The notes below the pieces were generated by a model. It did not search any database. It worked only from the letters and a program-made list of their open reading frames with translations, and was not told the origin of the DNA. The position numbers and the translations under genes are program-made. This document shows positions 53,320-62,554 of a DNA stretch of 64,000 nucleotides, piece by piece. Origin of the DNA: Desulfobacterales bacterium (GTDB lineage: Bacteria; Desulfobacterota; Desulfobacteria; Desulfobacterales; JAAELO01); the NCBI GenBank assembly GCA_024226555.1, contig JAAELO010000820.1:1-64000 (forward strand), written 5' to 3'. Each line of letters starts with the position of its first letter. Position 1 is the first letter of the stretch.

Positions 53320-54093
53320 TCAGTTTTTACTCTTATCCCATGGTACCTGATTATATTTCTTAAGAATTTTCATGTGCTCATCATGTAGGTTATCAATCGC
53401 TTTTTGAAAACTATTAATGAGTGAATCAGGTGTAGCTTTATGAAAAGTATAATAAAGTCCTATCTCCTGAAGAACAAAAACAGTTTCATATTTTTTGGTA
53501 TCAATTCTGTTCAGCTTCAGATATTCATAGAGGCCCTGCTCAGAATAAGCAATGAGGTCTATGCGTCCTAATTCAAGTTTTTGAATGTTTTGGCTCAGCC
53601 TGGAAACGCTTTGTAGTTTTTTGGCAAAACCGGATTTTTTCACAATCATTCCTGCAACATCTTTTATTATCGCACCTGTATTATATTTTTTTACATCTTC
53701 AATTTTACTGAGTTTGATTTTTTTATCCGCTAAGGCAATAAGTACCTGTCTTGAAGTACAAATAGGTCCAACCCATTTGAATAGATTTTCCCGATCTTTT
53801 GTTCGAGCCATGCTAAATAACACATGATTTTTTTGTTTCATCACATATGAGTAACTACGAGCCCAGGGAAAGACGTTAATCTTTTGCTCAGGATATCCCA
53901 TTTTTTTCCATATAAGCTTAAGTATTTCTACCGAATAGCCTTTCAACTTTCCATTTTCTAAATAATTTGCTGGAGCATAATCTTCAGTCATATAGACCAG
54001 ATCATTAACTTTCTGAGCATAAACAGATGAGAAAACAGTTGAAATAAACCAGATAATTAAAAAAAGAATCGGCATCAATCTATTTGCAAACAC
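53320..54093 (-). CDS. Orphan periplasmic solute-binding protein (SBP_bac_3 family)
   Basis: A signal peptide (cut near VYA26) precedes a polar-amino-acid-type binding domain: YMTEDYAPANYLENGKLKGYSVEIL at the start, FPWARSYSYVM, GAIIKDVAGMIVKKSGFAK and LGRIDLIAYSEQGLYEYL. It has no permease or ATPase partner nearby. It lies 34 bases downstream of a PAS-GGDEF gene on the same strand, so it may work in signal perception instead of uptake (inference). Confidence 0.88.
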   Translation of the reverse strand: MFANRLMPILFLIIWFISTVFSSVYAQKVNDLVYMTEDYAPANYLENGKLKGYSVEILKLIWKKMGYPEQKINVFPWARSYSYVMKQKNHVLFSMARTKDRENLFKWVGPICTSRQVLIALADKKIKLSKIEDVKKYNTGAIIKDVAGMIVKKSGFAKKLQSVSRLSQNIQKLELGRIDLIAYSEQGLYEYLKLNRIDTKKYETVFVLQEIGLYYTFHKATPDSLINSFQKAIDNLHDEHMKILKKYNQVPWDKSKN

Positions 54094-54127
54094 AGCTCAC
54101 TCCTTACATTGTTAATCAGGCTGTTTT

Positions 54128-55030
54128 TTAACCATATGTCAAACAATTTTTACCCGCTTTTTTACTCTTATATAAAAGAGTATCAGCTCTTTTTACAAGA
54201 CTGAAGATAGTGTCATCTTCATTAACCAACGTTGCCCCAATGGAAATCGTTACATTCAGTTTTTCATTTTCATGCATTATATATGAATTTTCTACCAATA
54301 GGAGGAGTCTGTTTCCAAGGGATTCAAGGTCCTGTCCCTTAATGTTGCGTATAATACCTATGAACTCTTCACCACCCCACCTTCCATAAAGATCAAACGG
54401 CCTGGTATTTACAGCAAAAGTTTTGGCAATAAATTTCAGTACATCATCACCAACAGAATGGCCATAGGTATCGTTAAAATTTTTGAAGTTATCAATATCA
54501 ATGAAAAAAATACCAAATGGCACATTTAAACGCTTTTTTTCATCCAATCTGCTTTGGATCTCTCTTTCAATATAATTTCTGTTTGCTAATTGGGTCAGGC
54601 TATCAAGAAGAGCAAGCTTTTCAAGTTCTTTCACACGTAATTCATTGGCAGACTGATTGCTAATATCAGTAAATAATTCTATGCCCCCAATAACTTTCCC
54701 ATCATTGTCTGTTAATGTAGATACACGAACAGAAACAGGTATTCTGTGGCCGTCCTTATGATGAATATAAAGTTCTGCTTCCCGTGATTTTCCATCATCA
54801 ATAGTTGTCTGAAGGGGACACATCCCATCGCAAAGTTTATTACCATCCCCATCAACATGGGTTATAATATTATCAGAACATGATTTGCCAATAACCTCAC
54901 TGGCTGTAAATCCTGAGATCTGCTCAGCAGCTTTATTCCAGTATGTAATAATTCCATCTAAGTTTACAAAATATAAACCATCATAGAGGTTTTCAATAAC
55001 TCTCTCATAGGAGCCTTTTTCTAAACTCAT
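54128..55030 (-). CDS. PAS-GGDEF diguanylate cyclase
   Basis: A PAS domain (about 8-130; NLYDGLYFVNLDGIITYWNKAAEQISG) is followed by a GGDEF domain (about 140-300) with active-site GGEEF at 219-223. The RPFD I-site sits five residues before it. It has no membrane segment. The PAS domain could bind a cofactor such as haem or FAD, which is not decidable here. A periplasmic binding protein gene follows in the same operon. Confidence 0.94.
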   Translation of the reverse strand: MSLEKGSYERVIENLYDGLYFVNLDGIITYWNKAAEQISGFTASEVIGKSCSDNIITHVDGDGNKLCDGMCPLQTTIDDGKSREAELYIHHKDGHRIPVSVRVSTLTDNDGKVIGGIELFTDISNQSANELRVKELEKLALLDSLTQLANRNYIEREIQSRLDEKKRLNVPFGIFFIDIDNFKNFNDTYGHSVGDDVLKFIAKTFAVNTRPFDLYGRWGGEEFIGIIRNIKGQDLESLGNRLLLLVENSYIMHENEKLNVTISIGATLVNEDDTIFSLVKRADTLLYKSKKAGKNCLTYG

Positions 55031-55140
55031 AGGTTTTCTCCAAACAATAAATATTTGAATTTAGTGCTGTCTAAATTTCTGAAGTGTTGCTGCTAATTTT
55101 CCATTATATGGACTAAAATATTATTTATTATTTTTATAAT

Positions 55141-55154
55141 AACATTTAAATGTT
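55141..55154. promoter_or_regulatory. Perfect palindrome in the divergent gap before recQ
   Basis: AACATTTAAATGTT is a perfect 14-bp palindrome in the 318-base gap between the divergent PAS-GGDEF and recQ genes. It may be an operator for either. No other structure in the gap stands out. Confidence 0.3.
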
Positions 55155-55348
55155 GAAAATTTAAGGCGATTTTTCATTTTTCCCAAAAGAAATTTTTATC
55201 ATTTAAAAATATAAGACTAAATGATTCTTCATGTAGAATTTTCCAACTTGCTTTATATTCCCGTATAATGTAATTTCCAGATTCACTTGTATTTCTGTAT
55301 TTAAATTAGAATAGATCATGAAAAAATTTAAAATATAGTTGGAATAAA

Positions 55349-57304
55349 ATGAACACTCAAATATCAGAATGCCTAAAAAAATACTTTGGTTTTACAGATT
55401 TTCGAAATGGACAGAAAGAGGTTGTTAATAATATTTTAAACAATGAATCTGCCGCTGCTATTTTTCCCACTGGAGCCGGCAAATCATTATGTTATCAACT
55501 GCCAGCCTTAATGCTTCCAGGGCTCACACTTGTTGTTTCACCTCTACTTTCTTTGATGAAAGATCAACTGGACTTTCTATTAAGTTGTAATATTGCAGCT
55601 GCCCGACTTGATTCAACCCTGGGTCGCGATGAGTATGCCGAAATACTTGAAAAGGCGAAATCCGGACAACTTAAAATATTGATGATCTCTGTTGAACGAT
55701 TCAAAAATGAACGGTTCAGATACCATCTTGAAAGGATGAATATATCCCTTCTGGCAATTGATGAAGCACATTGTATTTCAGAATGGGGTCATAATTTCAG
55801 GCCGGAATACCTTAAACTCCCGGATTATAAAAAAGAGTTCAATATTCCACTGGTTCTACTGCTTACAGCTACTGCAACACCTGAAGTTATTCGTGATATA
55901 AGCAGTAAATTCCAGATTGAGGATAAGAATGTTACAGTGACAGGGTTTTATCGTAAAAACCTTTACCTTCATGTTTCTCCTGTTCCCGAATCTGATAAGA
56001 AAAGTCACCTTTTAACTACAATCAACCAAAAACCTGACAGTCCTACAATTGTTTATGTAACTCTGCAAAAAACAGCAGAATTAATCGCTAAGTTTCTCTC
56101 ATCTAATGGTTGTTTTGCCAAAGCATATCATGCCGGCATGGGAAACGATGATCGTGAAGTTGTTCAAAACAGTTTTATTAGTGGAGAATTAAATTGCATA
56201 GTTGCGACCATTGCATTTGGAATGGGTATAGATAAAAAAGATATCAGGCAGATAATACATTATGATCTGCCCAAAACCATTGAAAATTATAGTCAGGAGA
56301 TAGGCCGCTCAGGAAGGGATGGGGAAGACTCATTTTGTGAAGTACTGGCTAATAGGGACAGTGTTAATATTCTGGAAAATTTTGTATATGGTGATACTCC
56401 AGGAAAAGACAGTATTCGTGAACTATTGCGGTTAATCAAAGAGAATGATTCTGATAAGCTTGAATTAAAGCCCATATCTCTTGCAAGGTCCCTTGATATT
56501 CGTCCACTTCCTTTTAAAACCCTTCTGGTTTATCTTGATATGAACTCTGTCATAAAACCTAAATATACTTATTTTGATGAATACTCTTTTAAATATATTG
56601 AGCAGCCGGAAGAGATAAACAGTAAATTTAAGGGAGAAAGAAAAGATTTTGTATCAGCTTTACTTAGTAGTTGTAAGACAAAAAAAACAAAAACATATCT
56701 TAATATGGATGTGATGACAGAGATCTATTCATCGGACAGAAAAAGAGTTATTACTGCTCTTGAATACTTTAATGAAAAAGAGTGGATCGAGCTTGAGGCT
56801 AAGCAATCAGTTGATGTGTATCAAATTTTAAATAATGGTTTTGACCTTGACTCTGTTACAAAGAAAATTCATGATCTCTTTACCTCCAAAGAAACACGTG
56901 AAATAGAACGAATCCACAATATGATCAGTTTTTTTGAAACTGAATCATGCATAAGCCGAAGACTTGCCATTTACTTTGGAGAGACTATTAAAAATGAGAT
57001 GTGTGGACATTGCTCTTTTTGTATTAGTGGAAAAGCCGCCCTTTGCACTAAAGCTGAGCTTCCACCTTTAACTATTCATGATACCAGTGAAATCGTAAAC
57101 ACAATAAATGAAAAAACAGGTGGAACTTTAAGTAAACGTAATATGGCAAAGTTTCTTTGTGGAATACAGACACCAGCTTTTTTTAAGTTGAAAGTTAAAA
57201 CTCAGAAGGAGTTTGGCCTGTTTGAGAAATATCCTTTTAAAGAGGTTGAATCCAGGATTTCCACAGAATTTTCTCATATTATGGAGCCAGATCAGGTCAA
57301 CTAA
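55349..57304 (+). CDS. recQ: RecQ-family DNA helicase
   Basis: The helicase core has FPTGAGKSLCYQLPAL (Walker A, about 39-54), the RecQ-specific aromatic-rich DEAHCISEWGHNFRPEY (138-154), LLTATATP and SQEIGRSGRDG (motif VI). A zinc-binding segment follows in RQC position (CGHCSFC and a preceding ESCISRR Cys). The C-terminal 90 residues contain a short domain where HRDC would be, not clearly HRDC. It unwinds DNA in repair of stalled forks. The start is at ATG 55349 with GGAAT upstream. Confidence 0.92.
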   Translation: MNTQISECLKKYFGFTDFRNGQKEVVNNILNNESAAAIFPTGAGKSLCYQLPALMLPGLTLVVSPLLSLMKDQLDFLLSCNIAAARLDSTLGRDEYAEILEKAKSGQLKILMISVERFKNERFRYHLERMNISLLAIDEAHCISEWGHNFRPEYLKLPDYKKEFNIPLVLLLTATATPEVIRDISSKFQIEDKNVTVTGFYRKNLYLHVSPVPESDKKSHLLTTINQKPDSPTIVYVTLQKTAELIAKFLSSNGCFAKAYHAGMGNDDREVVQNSFISGELNCIVATIAFGMGIDKKDIRQIIHYDLPKTIENYSQEIGRSGRDGEDSFCEVLANRDSVNILENFVYGDTPGKDSIRELLRLIKENDSDKLELKPISLARSLDIRPLPFKTLLVYLDMNSVIKPKYTYFDEYSFKYIEQPEEINSKFKGERKDFVSALLSSCKTKKTKTYLNMDVMTEIYSSDRKRVITALEYFNEKEWIELEAKQSVDVYQILNNGFDLDSVTKKIHDLFTSKETREIERIHNMISFFETESCISRRLAIYFGETIKNEMCGHCSFCISGKAALCTKAELPPLTIHDTSEIVNTINEKTGGTLSKRNMAKFLCGIQTPAFFKLKVKTQKEFGLFEKYPFKEVESRISTEFSHIMEPDQVN

Positions 57305-57324
57305 CTGAGAGAAAAATAGCTTAT

Positions 57325-57479
57325 GGGAACCTCTAATAACTGATCTTTTTGTGAAACACAGATATAACAAAAATAAAACTGTAAACTTTATAAAATTAAA
57401 GCTTTTTATAAACGAATCAACCCGTTGTTTTTTGTTATGCCTTGTTTTTCATCAAAAATTCTAATTATTAGAGGTTCCC
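57325..57479 (-). repeat. MITE-like element, complete 155-bp form with hairpin module, TSD TTAT
   Basis: The ends are GGGAACCTCTAATAACTGA and TTCTAATTATTAGAGGTTCCC. Read in reverse it aligns with the 130-bp form plus an inserted CGTTTATAAAAAGCTTTAATTTTATAAAG segment. TTAT flanks both sides (57321-57324, 57480-57483), and the right copy supplies the stop codon of the next gene. It fills the convergent gap after recQ. Confidence 0.92.
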
Positions 57480-58361
57480 TTATTTTACTTGTTTCAGAAA
57501 AAATTTACTATATGCTTTTCTATAAGTCGGAATCAGTCCATTGTTTAGCACTTTTTCATATGTTTGACGGTACTTTTTAGTTCCTCTGATTTTTAGAAGA
57601 ATAGTGTTAATTCTTACTACCATCTTTCGTCCCCACTCTGTTTTGGGAAAAGCAATGTATGACCACGATAGATTTTTCTTTTCTTTTATCAATACAGAAA
57701 CCAACTTTTTTTCTACTCCTGCCTCTTTGGCTATAACTTCTCCCACATCAGGATATTCTATCAGAATATCAAAACGTTTTGCAGCTAACATTTTGATCAT
57801 ACTTTTTGTTTCGTTTCCCTGATATCCAATAAAAATTCTTTCAGATCCTTTATATTTTGTTAGTATTTTATCTATACTTTTTCCATATGATCGCTTACCT
57901 TTAATACCGAATTTCAATTTCTTGTAAGAAAGCAGTTTCGATAATGACAGATTATTAGGTGTCCCTAATTCATTATGAGTTTCTTTTCTCATAAATATTA
58001 CATTTGGGAAGAAATACGCTGAAGGTATGCTGAAATTTGCAAATTTTTCCCTTTCAGCATTTTTCATATATCCAAAAGAGCAGACATACTCCTCATCTTT
58101 AAGAGTTTTCATTATTCTTGCAGAATTTGCCTCAAGGAATTTATGATTATACTCAGGTAATTCTGCCTGAATCAGTTTAATCATTTCAATATCATACCCT
58201 TTATATTTACCATTCTCAAAATATGCACATGGCTTCCAATCAGTAATCATCCAGGTAATTTCGTCAGCAACTAAGAATAACGGATATTTTAATAAATAAA
58301 TTATACTAAAAACAGCAATGATGAGGTATTTTGGGTATTTATTTTTAAATATTAATTTCAT
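57480..58361 (-). CDS. Orphan periplasmic solute-binding protein (SBP_bac_3 family)
   Basis: The 293 residues have an N-terminal hydrophobic segment (about 12-32; a signal or anchor) and the family opening WKPCAYFENGKYKGYDIEMIKLI. A central GYMKNAERE and late DILIEYPDVGEVIAKEAG follow. It belongs to the same orphan group as the genes at 53320 and 60163, with no transporter partners. Its TAA stop lies in the target-site copy of the adjacent MITE. Confidence 0.85.
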   Translation of the reverse strand: MKLIFKNKYPKYLIIAVFSIIYLLKYPLFLVADEITWMITDWKPCAYFENGKYKGYDIEMIKLIQAELPEYNHKFLEANSARIMKTLKDEEYVCSFGYMKNAEREKFANFSIPSAYFFPNVIFMRKETHNELGTPNNLSLSKLLSYKKLKFGIKGKRSYGKSIDKILTKYKGSERIFIGYQGNETKSMIKMLAAKRFDILIEYPDVGEVIAKEAGVEKKLVSVLIKEKKNLSWSYIAFPKTEWGRKMVVRINTILLKIRGTKKYRQTYEKVLNNGLIPTYRKAYSKFFLKQVK

Positions 58362-58407
58362 CTTTAATCCTTAGTTATGATAAAAAATAAAATTTTTTTA
58401 TATTATA

Positions 58408-58495
58408 GGGAATCTCTAATTAAAATTTTTGATGAAAACTGATTATAAAAGGTTTTATTTTTGTTTCGCAAAAAGATACGTTATTAGAGATTCTC
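58408..58495. repeat. MITE-like element, 88-bp form, TSD TATA
   Basis: The left end GGGAATCTCTAATTAAAATT and right end ACGTTATTAGAGATTCTC enclose a shortened interior with ATTATAAAAGGTTTTATTTTTG. TATA flanks both sides (58404-58407, 58496-58499). It lies between two minus-strand genes. Confidence 0.88.
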
Positions 58496-58552
58496 TATAG
58501 TACCTAAAAAAAAATTAAAAAACAAATTTTTTTGAGTTGTTTTTTTTTTATA

Positions 58553-59155
58553 TCATAGCACCCCAATAATAAGTGTAACTGCGATCCACCACATGGTTAT
58601 TCCCACAAAACCATCCAGTATTTTCCAGGCTCCGGGCTTTTTAAACAGTGGAGCAAGTTTTTTTCCACAAAGGCTGAGGGAGAAAAACCAGATAAAAGAT
58701 GCTGAAGCAGCACCAGCACCAAATATATATTTATCATTGAACTGGGCACTTATGCTTCCAACCAGTACAACTGTATCAAGATAAACATGTGGATTTAAGA
58801 GAGTAACCCCTATAGTTGTTAATATGGCAGCTTTTAGAGATATTTTACTTTCATCGGTAATTTCAAGGCTACTCTCTTTAAAAGCTGCTCTGAATGAAGA
58901 AAGTCCATACCAGAAAAGGAACAGAGCTCCACCAAAAGCTGCAATGTTTGAAAGCAAAGGGTTCATAGCAACGATTGTTCCCACACCCGATACACCTAAA
59001 ATTATTAGAGCAGCATCACAAAAGCTGCAAATCGCAGGTATAATGAGATAATGACTTTTCCTTACTCCCTGACTTAAAACAAATGCATTTTGAGCACCAA
59101 TAGCGATGATTAACCCACTGCCAACTCCGAGACCCTTGATAAAAGTAATAAGCAT
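58553..59155 (-). CDS. argO: LysE/ArgO-type amino-acid exporter
   Basis: The 200 residues make about six helices with the LysE-family start GLGVGSGLIIAIGAQNAFVLSQGVR. VTLLNPHVYLDTVVLVG, typical of ArgO/LysE, occurs in the middle. The divergent gene is an ArgP-like LysR regulator, the classical arrangement for arginine or lysine export. The symbol is assigned on family and context. Confidence 0.9.
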   Translation of the reverse strand: MLITFIKGLGVGSGLIIAIGAQNAFVLSQGVRKSHYLIIPAICSFCDAALIILGVSGVGTIVAMNPLLSNIAAFGGALFLFWYGLSSFRAAFKESSLEITDESKISLKAAILTTIGVTLLNPHVYLDTVVLVGSISAQFNDKYIFGAGAASASFIWFFSLSLCGKKLAPLFKKPGAWKILDGFVGITMWWIAVTLIIGVL

Positions 59156-59293
59156 TTTAATATCCTATCTGGTTTATTTGAAAAATAATTAAGATCGTAA
59201 ATTAATCTTTCAAATAAGTAAAATTAATAGTATTACTGATGCATTAGAATTATTAATATATAGCTAAAATGGATCAAATTGTTAGGGGGCCCC

Positions 59294-60169
59294 ATGTATG
59301 ATTACAAACTTCTTGAAGCAATGGCCACGGTAGTAAATGAGGGTGGTTTTGATAAAGCAGCGGAAACACTCAATATCACACAGTCTGCTGTTTCCCAGCG
59401 TATAAAACTACTTGAAGAACAAACCGGAATGATTCTTATAAATAGAACAACCCCTCCAAAACCAACTTCTATTGGAACAGTTTTTTTAAAACACTATTTT
59501 ATGGTAAATACTCTTGAAGCAGATCTTAACAAAAATATTTCCAGAGAAAATGATCAAGCTGGTTCCATAGCAATTGGTATAAATGCAGATAGCCTTGCCA
59601 CATGGTTTTCAAATTCAATTTATAAAACATTAAAAAATAGTAATATAACAATTGCCCTTTATATTGACGACCAGGATGAAACCCATAAACTACTTAAGGA
59701 TGGTACTGTTGCAGGATGTATAAGTTCACATGAAAAAACTGTACAGGGTTGCAGTTCATTATTTATAGGAAGTATGGAATACAGAATGGCAGCAACTATT
59801 GAGTTTTCAAAAAAATATTTTCATAATGGATTTAATAAAGAAGCAGTAAAAAAAGCACCCGCTGTTATTTTTAACAGAAAAGATGATCTGCATAAAAAAT
59901 TCTTAAAACAGCACTTTGGTGATGATGTTACAGATGTTCCAAAGCATTATGTACCCTCTTCTGAATCATTTGCCGATTTTATAATAAACGGTTTTGGTTA
60001 TGGTATGATCCCACTACTACAGAGTAAGGAACATTTTGAAAAAGGGAAATTGATAGAACTTGTTCCTTCAAAAAGTATATTTGTAAACCTTTACTGGCAC
60101 ACATGGAATTTGAACTCATTAATACTAAATGAACTCTCTGAAGTATTTAAAGGGGTTAAGCTTTACTGA
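59294..60169 (+). CDS. argP: LysR-family regulator, ArgP type
   Basis: An N-terminal HTH (MYDYKLLEAMATVVNEGGFDKAAETLNITQSAVSQRIK) is followed by the effector domain with PPKPTSIG, a motif seen in ArgP/IciA proteins. It would activate the divergent exporter in response to basic amino acids. ATG 59294 is preferred over the TTG at 59279 because AGGGGG lies 5-6 bases before it. The 3' end overlaps the convergent solute-binding gene by seven bases. Confidence 0.92.
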   Translation: MYDYKLLEAMATVVNEGGFDKAAETLNITQSAVSQRIKLLEEQTGMILINRTTPPKPTSIGTVFLKHYFMVNTLEADLNKNISRENDQAGSIAIGINADSLATWFSNSIYKTLKNSNITIALYIDDQDETHKLLKDGTVAGCISSHEKTVQGCSSLFIGSMEYRMAATIEFSKKYFHNGFNKEAVKKAPAVIFNRKDDLHKKFLKQHFGDDVTDVPKHYVPSSESFADFIINGFGYGMIPLLQSKEHFEKGKLIELVPSKSIFVNLYWHTWNLNSLILNELSEVFKGVKLY

Positions 60170-60933
60170 TATAAACGATAACGCTTTTTAATTCTTTCAA
60201 ATGAGCCATTTTTAGAAGCTTTATCATATGATTTTTGAAGTTTTTTTAACATCTCCTTTGAAACTGTTTTTTTTGAAAACCCAAAGAAAACCCAATCCTG
60301 ATGTATAGTCATTTTATGTACTTTAAATTTCTTATATATTGGAGATGTTTTAAATCTGTAGTAGATATTATAGCCATATCCTAAAAACCCTGATAAACGT
60401 TCAAATACCAGTTTCTTTTCATTTGCAACTATATCTGTAACCAATTCAATATTTCCTTTAAAAAGATTATCATTTTTAAATTTCTCTTCAAAAGCTTTTC
60501 CGTAATACATCTTTCTTTCTATACCAATGGGTTTTTCTAATCTTTTAAAGTCATCAAGTGTCTTTATTTTGAAATTAGAACCTTTAGGAACCACTAAAAC
60601 TACAGTCTCATCAAGCTGCGGGCCAATGAAATTTATGTATTCGGCTCTTTCCTTTTTTATGCTCAGATTAAGCATTAAATGGACTTCACCTGATTCGAGA
60701 TACCACAACCCCCTTGCAAATGGTAAGCTCTGGTATTTTGGTTTATATCCTGCTCCTTTAAGTAGCACTTCAGCAAGTTCTATTGATAAACCAGATCTTT
60801 TTCCTTTTCTATCAATTAAGAAAAACGGCGGATACTCATTATTATCAGGAACTCTTACAATAAGTTCTTCAGAAAAACCTGAATTCAAACCTGTGAGTAG
60901 AAATAATAGTATAATTAACCAAAATTTATTCAT
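60163..60933 (-). CDS. Orphan periplasmic solute-binding protein (SBP_bac_3 family)
   Basis: From ATG 60933 the protein has a signal peptide (cut near GFSE) and the family opening NEYPPFFLIDRKGKRSGLSIELAEVLL, then LPFARGLWYLESGEVHLMLNLS and RLSGFLGYGYNIYYRF. The frame reaches 60969 through a TTG, but the inner ATG begins a normal signal peptide. No Shine-Dalgarno sequence is clear. It is the third orphan member in 8 kb. Confidence 0.86.
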   Translation of the reverse strand: MNKFWLIILLFLLTGLNSGFSEELIVRVPDNNEYPPFFLIDRKGKRSGLSIELAEVLLKGAGYKPKYQSLPFARGLWYLESGEVHLMLNLSIKKERAEYINFIGPQLDETVVLVVPKGSNFKIKTLDDFKRLEKPIGIERKMYYGKAFEEKFKNDNLFKGNIELVTDIVANEKKLVFERLSGFLGYGYNIYYRFKTSPIYKKFKVHKMTIHQDWVFFGFSKKTVSKEMLKKLQKSYDKASKNGSFERIKKRYRLYQ

Positions 60934-61072
60934 AATATAAATAATACTTATAAAAAATGGAAAAATCAAAAGAATTCAACCATAAATAAATGTCCCCATC
61001 CATAAATATTGTCTTATATGTGTTTCATCATAATCCTGTTTGATATGTGAGTTTTTTTCAAAATGCCTTTTA

Positions 61073-61091
61073 TTAATTATTAGAGGTTCCC
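61073..61091. repeat. Isolated MITE right end
   Basis: TAATTATTAGAGGTTCCC is an intact family right end without a left partner on its inner side. An opposite-facing left end follows 65 bases further on at 61157, so the two ends are inside-out relative to a normal copy. Confidence 0.6.
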
Positions 61092-61156
61092 ATATGTTGA
61101 TTTAGGTCAATTATATTAAAATCAATATCCTGTATAATCAAATTAAACTGGTTATG

Positions 61157-61181
61157 AGAACCTCTAATAATTAAAATTGGA
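61157..61181 (+). repeat. MITE left end forming the leader of the DUF3786 gene
   Basis: GAGAACCTCTAATAATTAAA and the following ATTGG match the family left end. The sequence then changes to AAAAAAAGATG, the start of the next gene, so the GGA that acts as its ribosome binding site comes from the repeat or its junction. Confidence 0.6.
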
Positions 61182-61188
61182 AAAAAAG

Positions 61189-61800
61189 ATGGATAATTTA
61201 ACACAATCATTTGAAGAAAAATTCGAAGAAATATTCTTAAATGTAATTGAAACAGATTTTTTAGAAATTGGTGAAACTCTCGGAATTAAGAGGATTGAAA
61301 GTTCTTTGATATTCCATTTCTTCAATAGTGAAATTGATTTTTCAAGCAATGGAGTTCATGATCTTAAAAGACATTTATTAACACCAGCAATAAAATACGT
61401 TCTTTCTAATTATCTCCTTATAAAAACTGACCTTAAATTAAAAAATGCTAAGGCTCTTGTTAGCTTGAGGGAGTTATCTAACTCAGGGCCCTTATTTTCG
61501 AGCTTTACAACAAATAAAGGCAAAATCATTGAAACAACCTATTCTGAAAAACTAAGCGACCTTGAGAAAAGATGTATAGAACTTGGTGGAAGGAATTTAG
61601 AAAATCCATCTTATGATCTTAGTTACGAATTTCTACCATTTAAAAATGTACCCATAATTCTTAATTTCAACGATAAAGATGAAATGATGGGTAGCAGTTC
61701 AGTATTTCTATTTCAGGAAGATGTTCTTAACTATCTTGATTTAGAAAGTGTCTCAATTATATCAACATACCTGACAGGTCTTTTGATTAAAAATGCTTAA
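61189..61800 (+). CDS. DUF3786 protein
   Basis: The protein matches DUF3786, a soluble family of anaerobes: a helical N-terminal half, then LGGRNLENPSYDLSYEFLPF and the segment VPIILNFNDKDEMMGSSSVFLF, ending with a dimer-like LDLESVSIIS. The function is unknown, though relatives are often near corrinoid or Fe-S genes. ATG 61189 has GGA about eight bases upstream; an in-frame TTG at 61177 is possible. Confidence 0.75.
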   Translation: MDNLTQSFEEKFEEIFLNVIETDFLEIGETLGIKRIESSLIFHFFNSEIDFSSNGVHDLKRHLLTPAIKYVLSNYLLIKTDLKLKNAKALVSLRELSNSGPLFSSFTTNKGKIIETTYSEKLSDLEKRCIELGGRNLENPSYDLSYEFLPFKNVPIILNFNDKDEMMGSSSVFLFQEDVLNYLDLESVSIISTYLTGLLIKNA

Positions 61801-62043
61801 ATAGCAAAATGCTTTAAATATACCATCGTTTATTGAAAATTTGTTTAATATCATTCTTAACGATTTGGAAGAAAACATATTTTTATTTAATCCGAAACAA
61901 TCTCAAATTTCGGACCATCTTCGCACTAATACAAAAACATTTTTGCTTATGATATCCATACTTTCGACAGCGGCCTTAATATTTCCATATTAATTAGTGG
62001 ACAAATAATAAAAGCCCTGCTATAAGTCACTTCGTTTCAGTAA

Positions 62044-62120
<77 letters not shown>

Positions 62121-62393
62121 CTGACACCTTATCTGAAACCAATACCCAAAAAACACGTCATTCCATAACTTTAAAATAAATTTTCTGGATACTAATATGA
62201 AATTTTTTTAATTATTGGCAATAATCTTTCAACCTCTTTTATAAGGATCTGTTTTCCTATTCCAGATATGCCAGATTAAACCTGTTGCGTGTCTGTGATG
62301 ATATCTGCTATCCCATTTACTTATTAAAAAAAGTCTATAATAGAAATAAACAGAGCAACCACACTCTAAATTTATATTTAATTATTAATATAT
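62121..62393. other. Gene-free stretch after tRNA-Arg
   Basis: No reading frame or clear terminator is visible. ACGTCATTCC...TTTTCTGGATAC (62153-62197) resembles remains of a widespread CGTCATTCC-type interspersed repeat, too eroded to define. Confidence 0.25.
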
Positions 62394-62523
62394 GGGAACC
62401 TCTAATTACTAGAAATTTGATTGAAATACAAGGATGAGAAATAAATAACGAGCCGATTTTACAACAGTTTTTTATTTCGAATAACACAGTAGTTCAGTCA
62501 AAGAGCAGTTTTTAGAGATTCCC
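62394..62523 (+). repeat. MITE-like element, complete 130-bp form, TSD ATAT
   Basis: The left end GGGAACCTCTAATTACTAG and right end GCAGTTTTTAGAGATTCCC enclose ATAACGAGCCGATTTTACAACAG. ATAT flanks both sides (62390-62393, 62524-62527). It is the fourth copy with exactly 130 bp. Confidence 0.92.
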
Positions 62524-62554
62524 ATATAAAGGTTCTTCCATTATTTAATTTATT

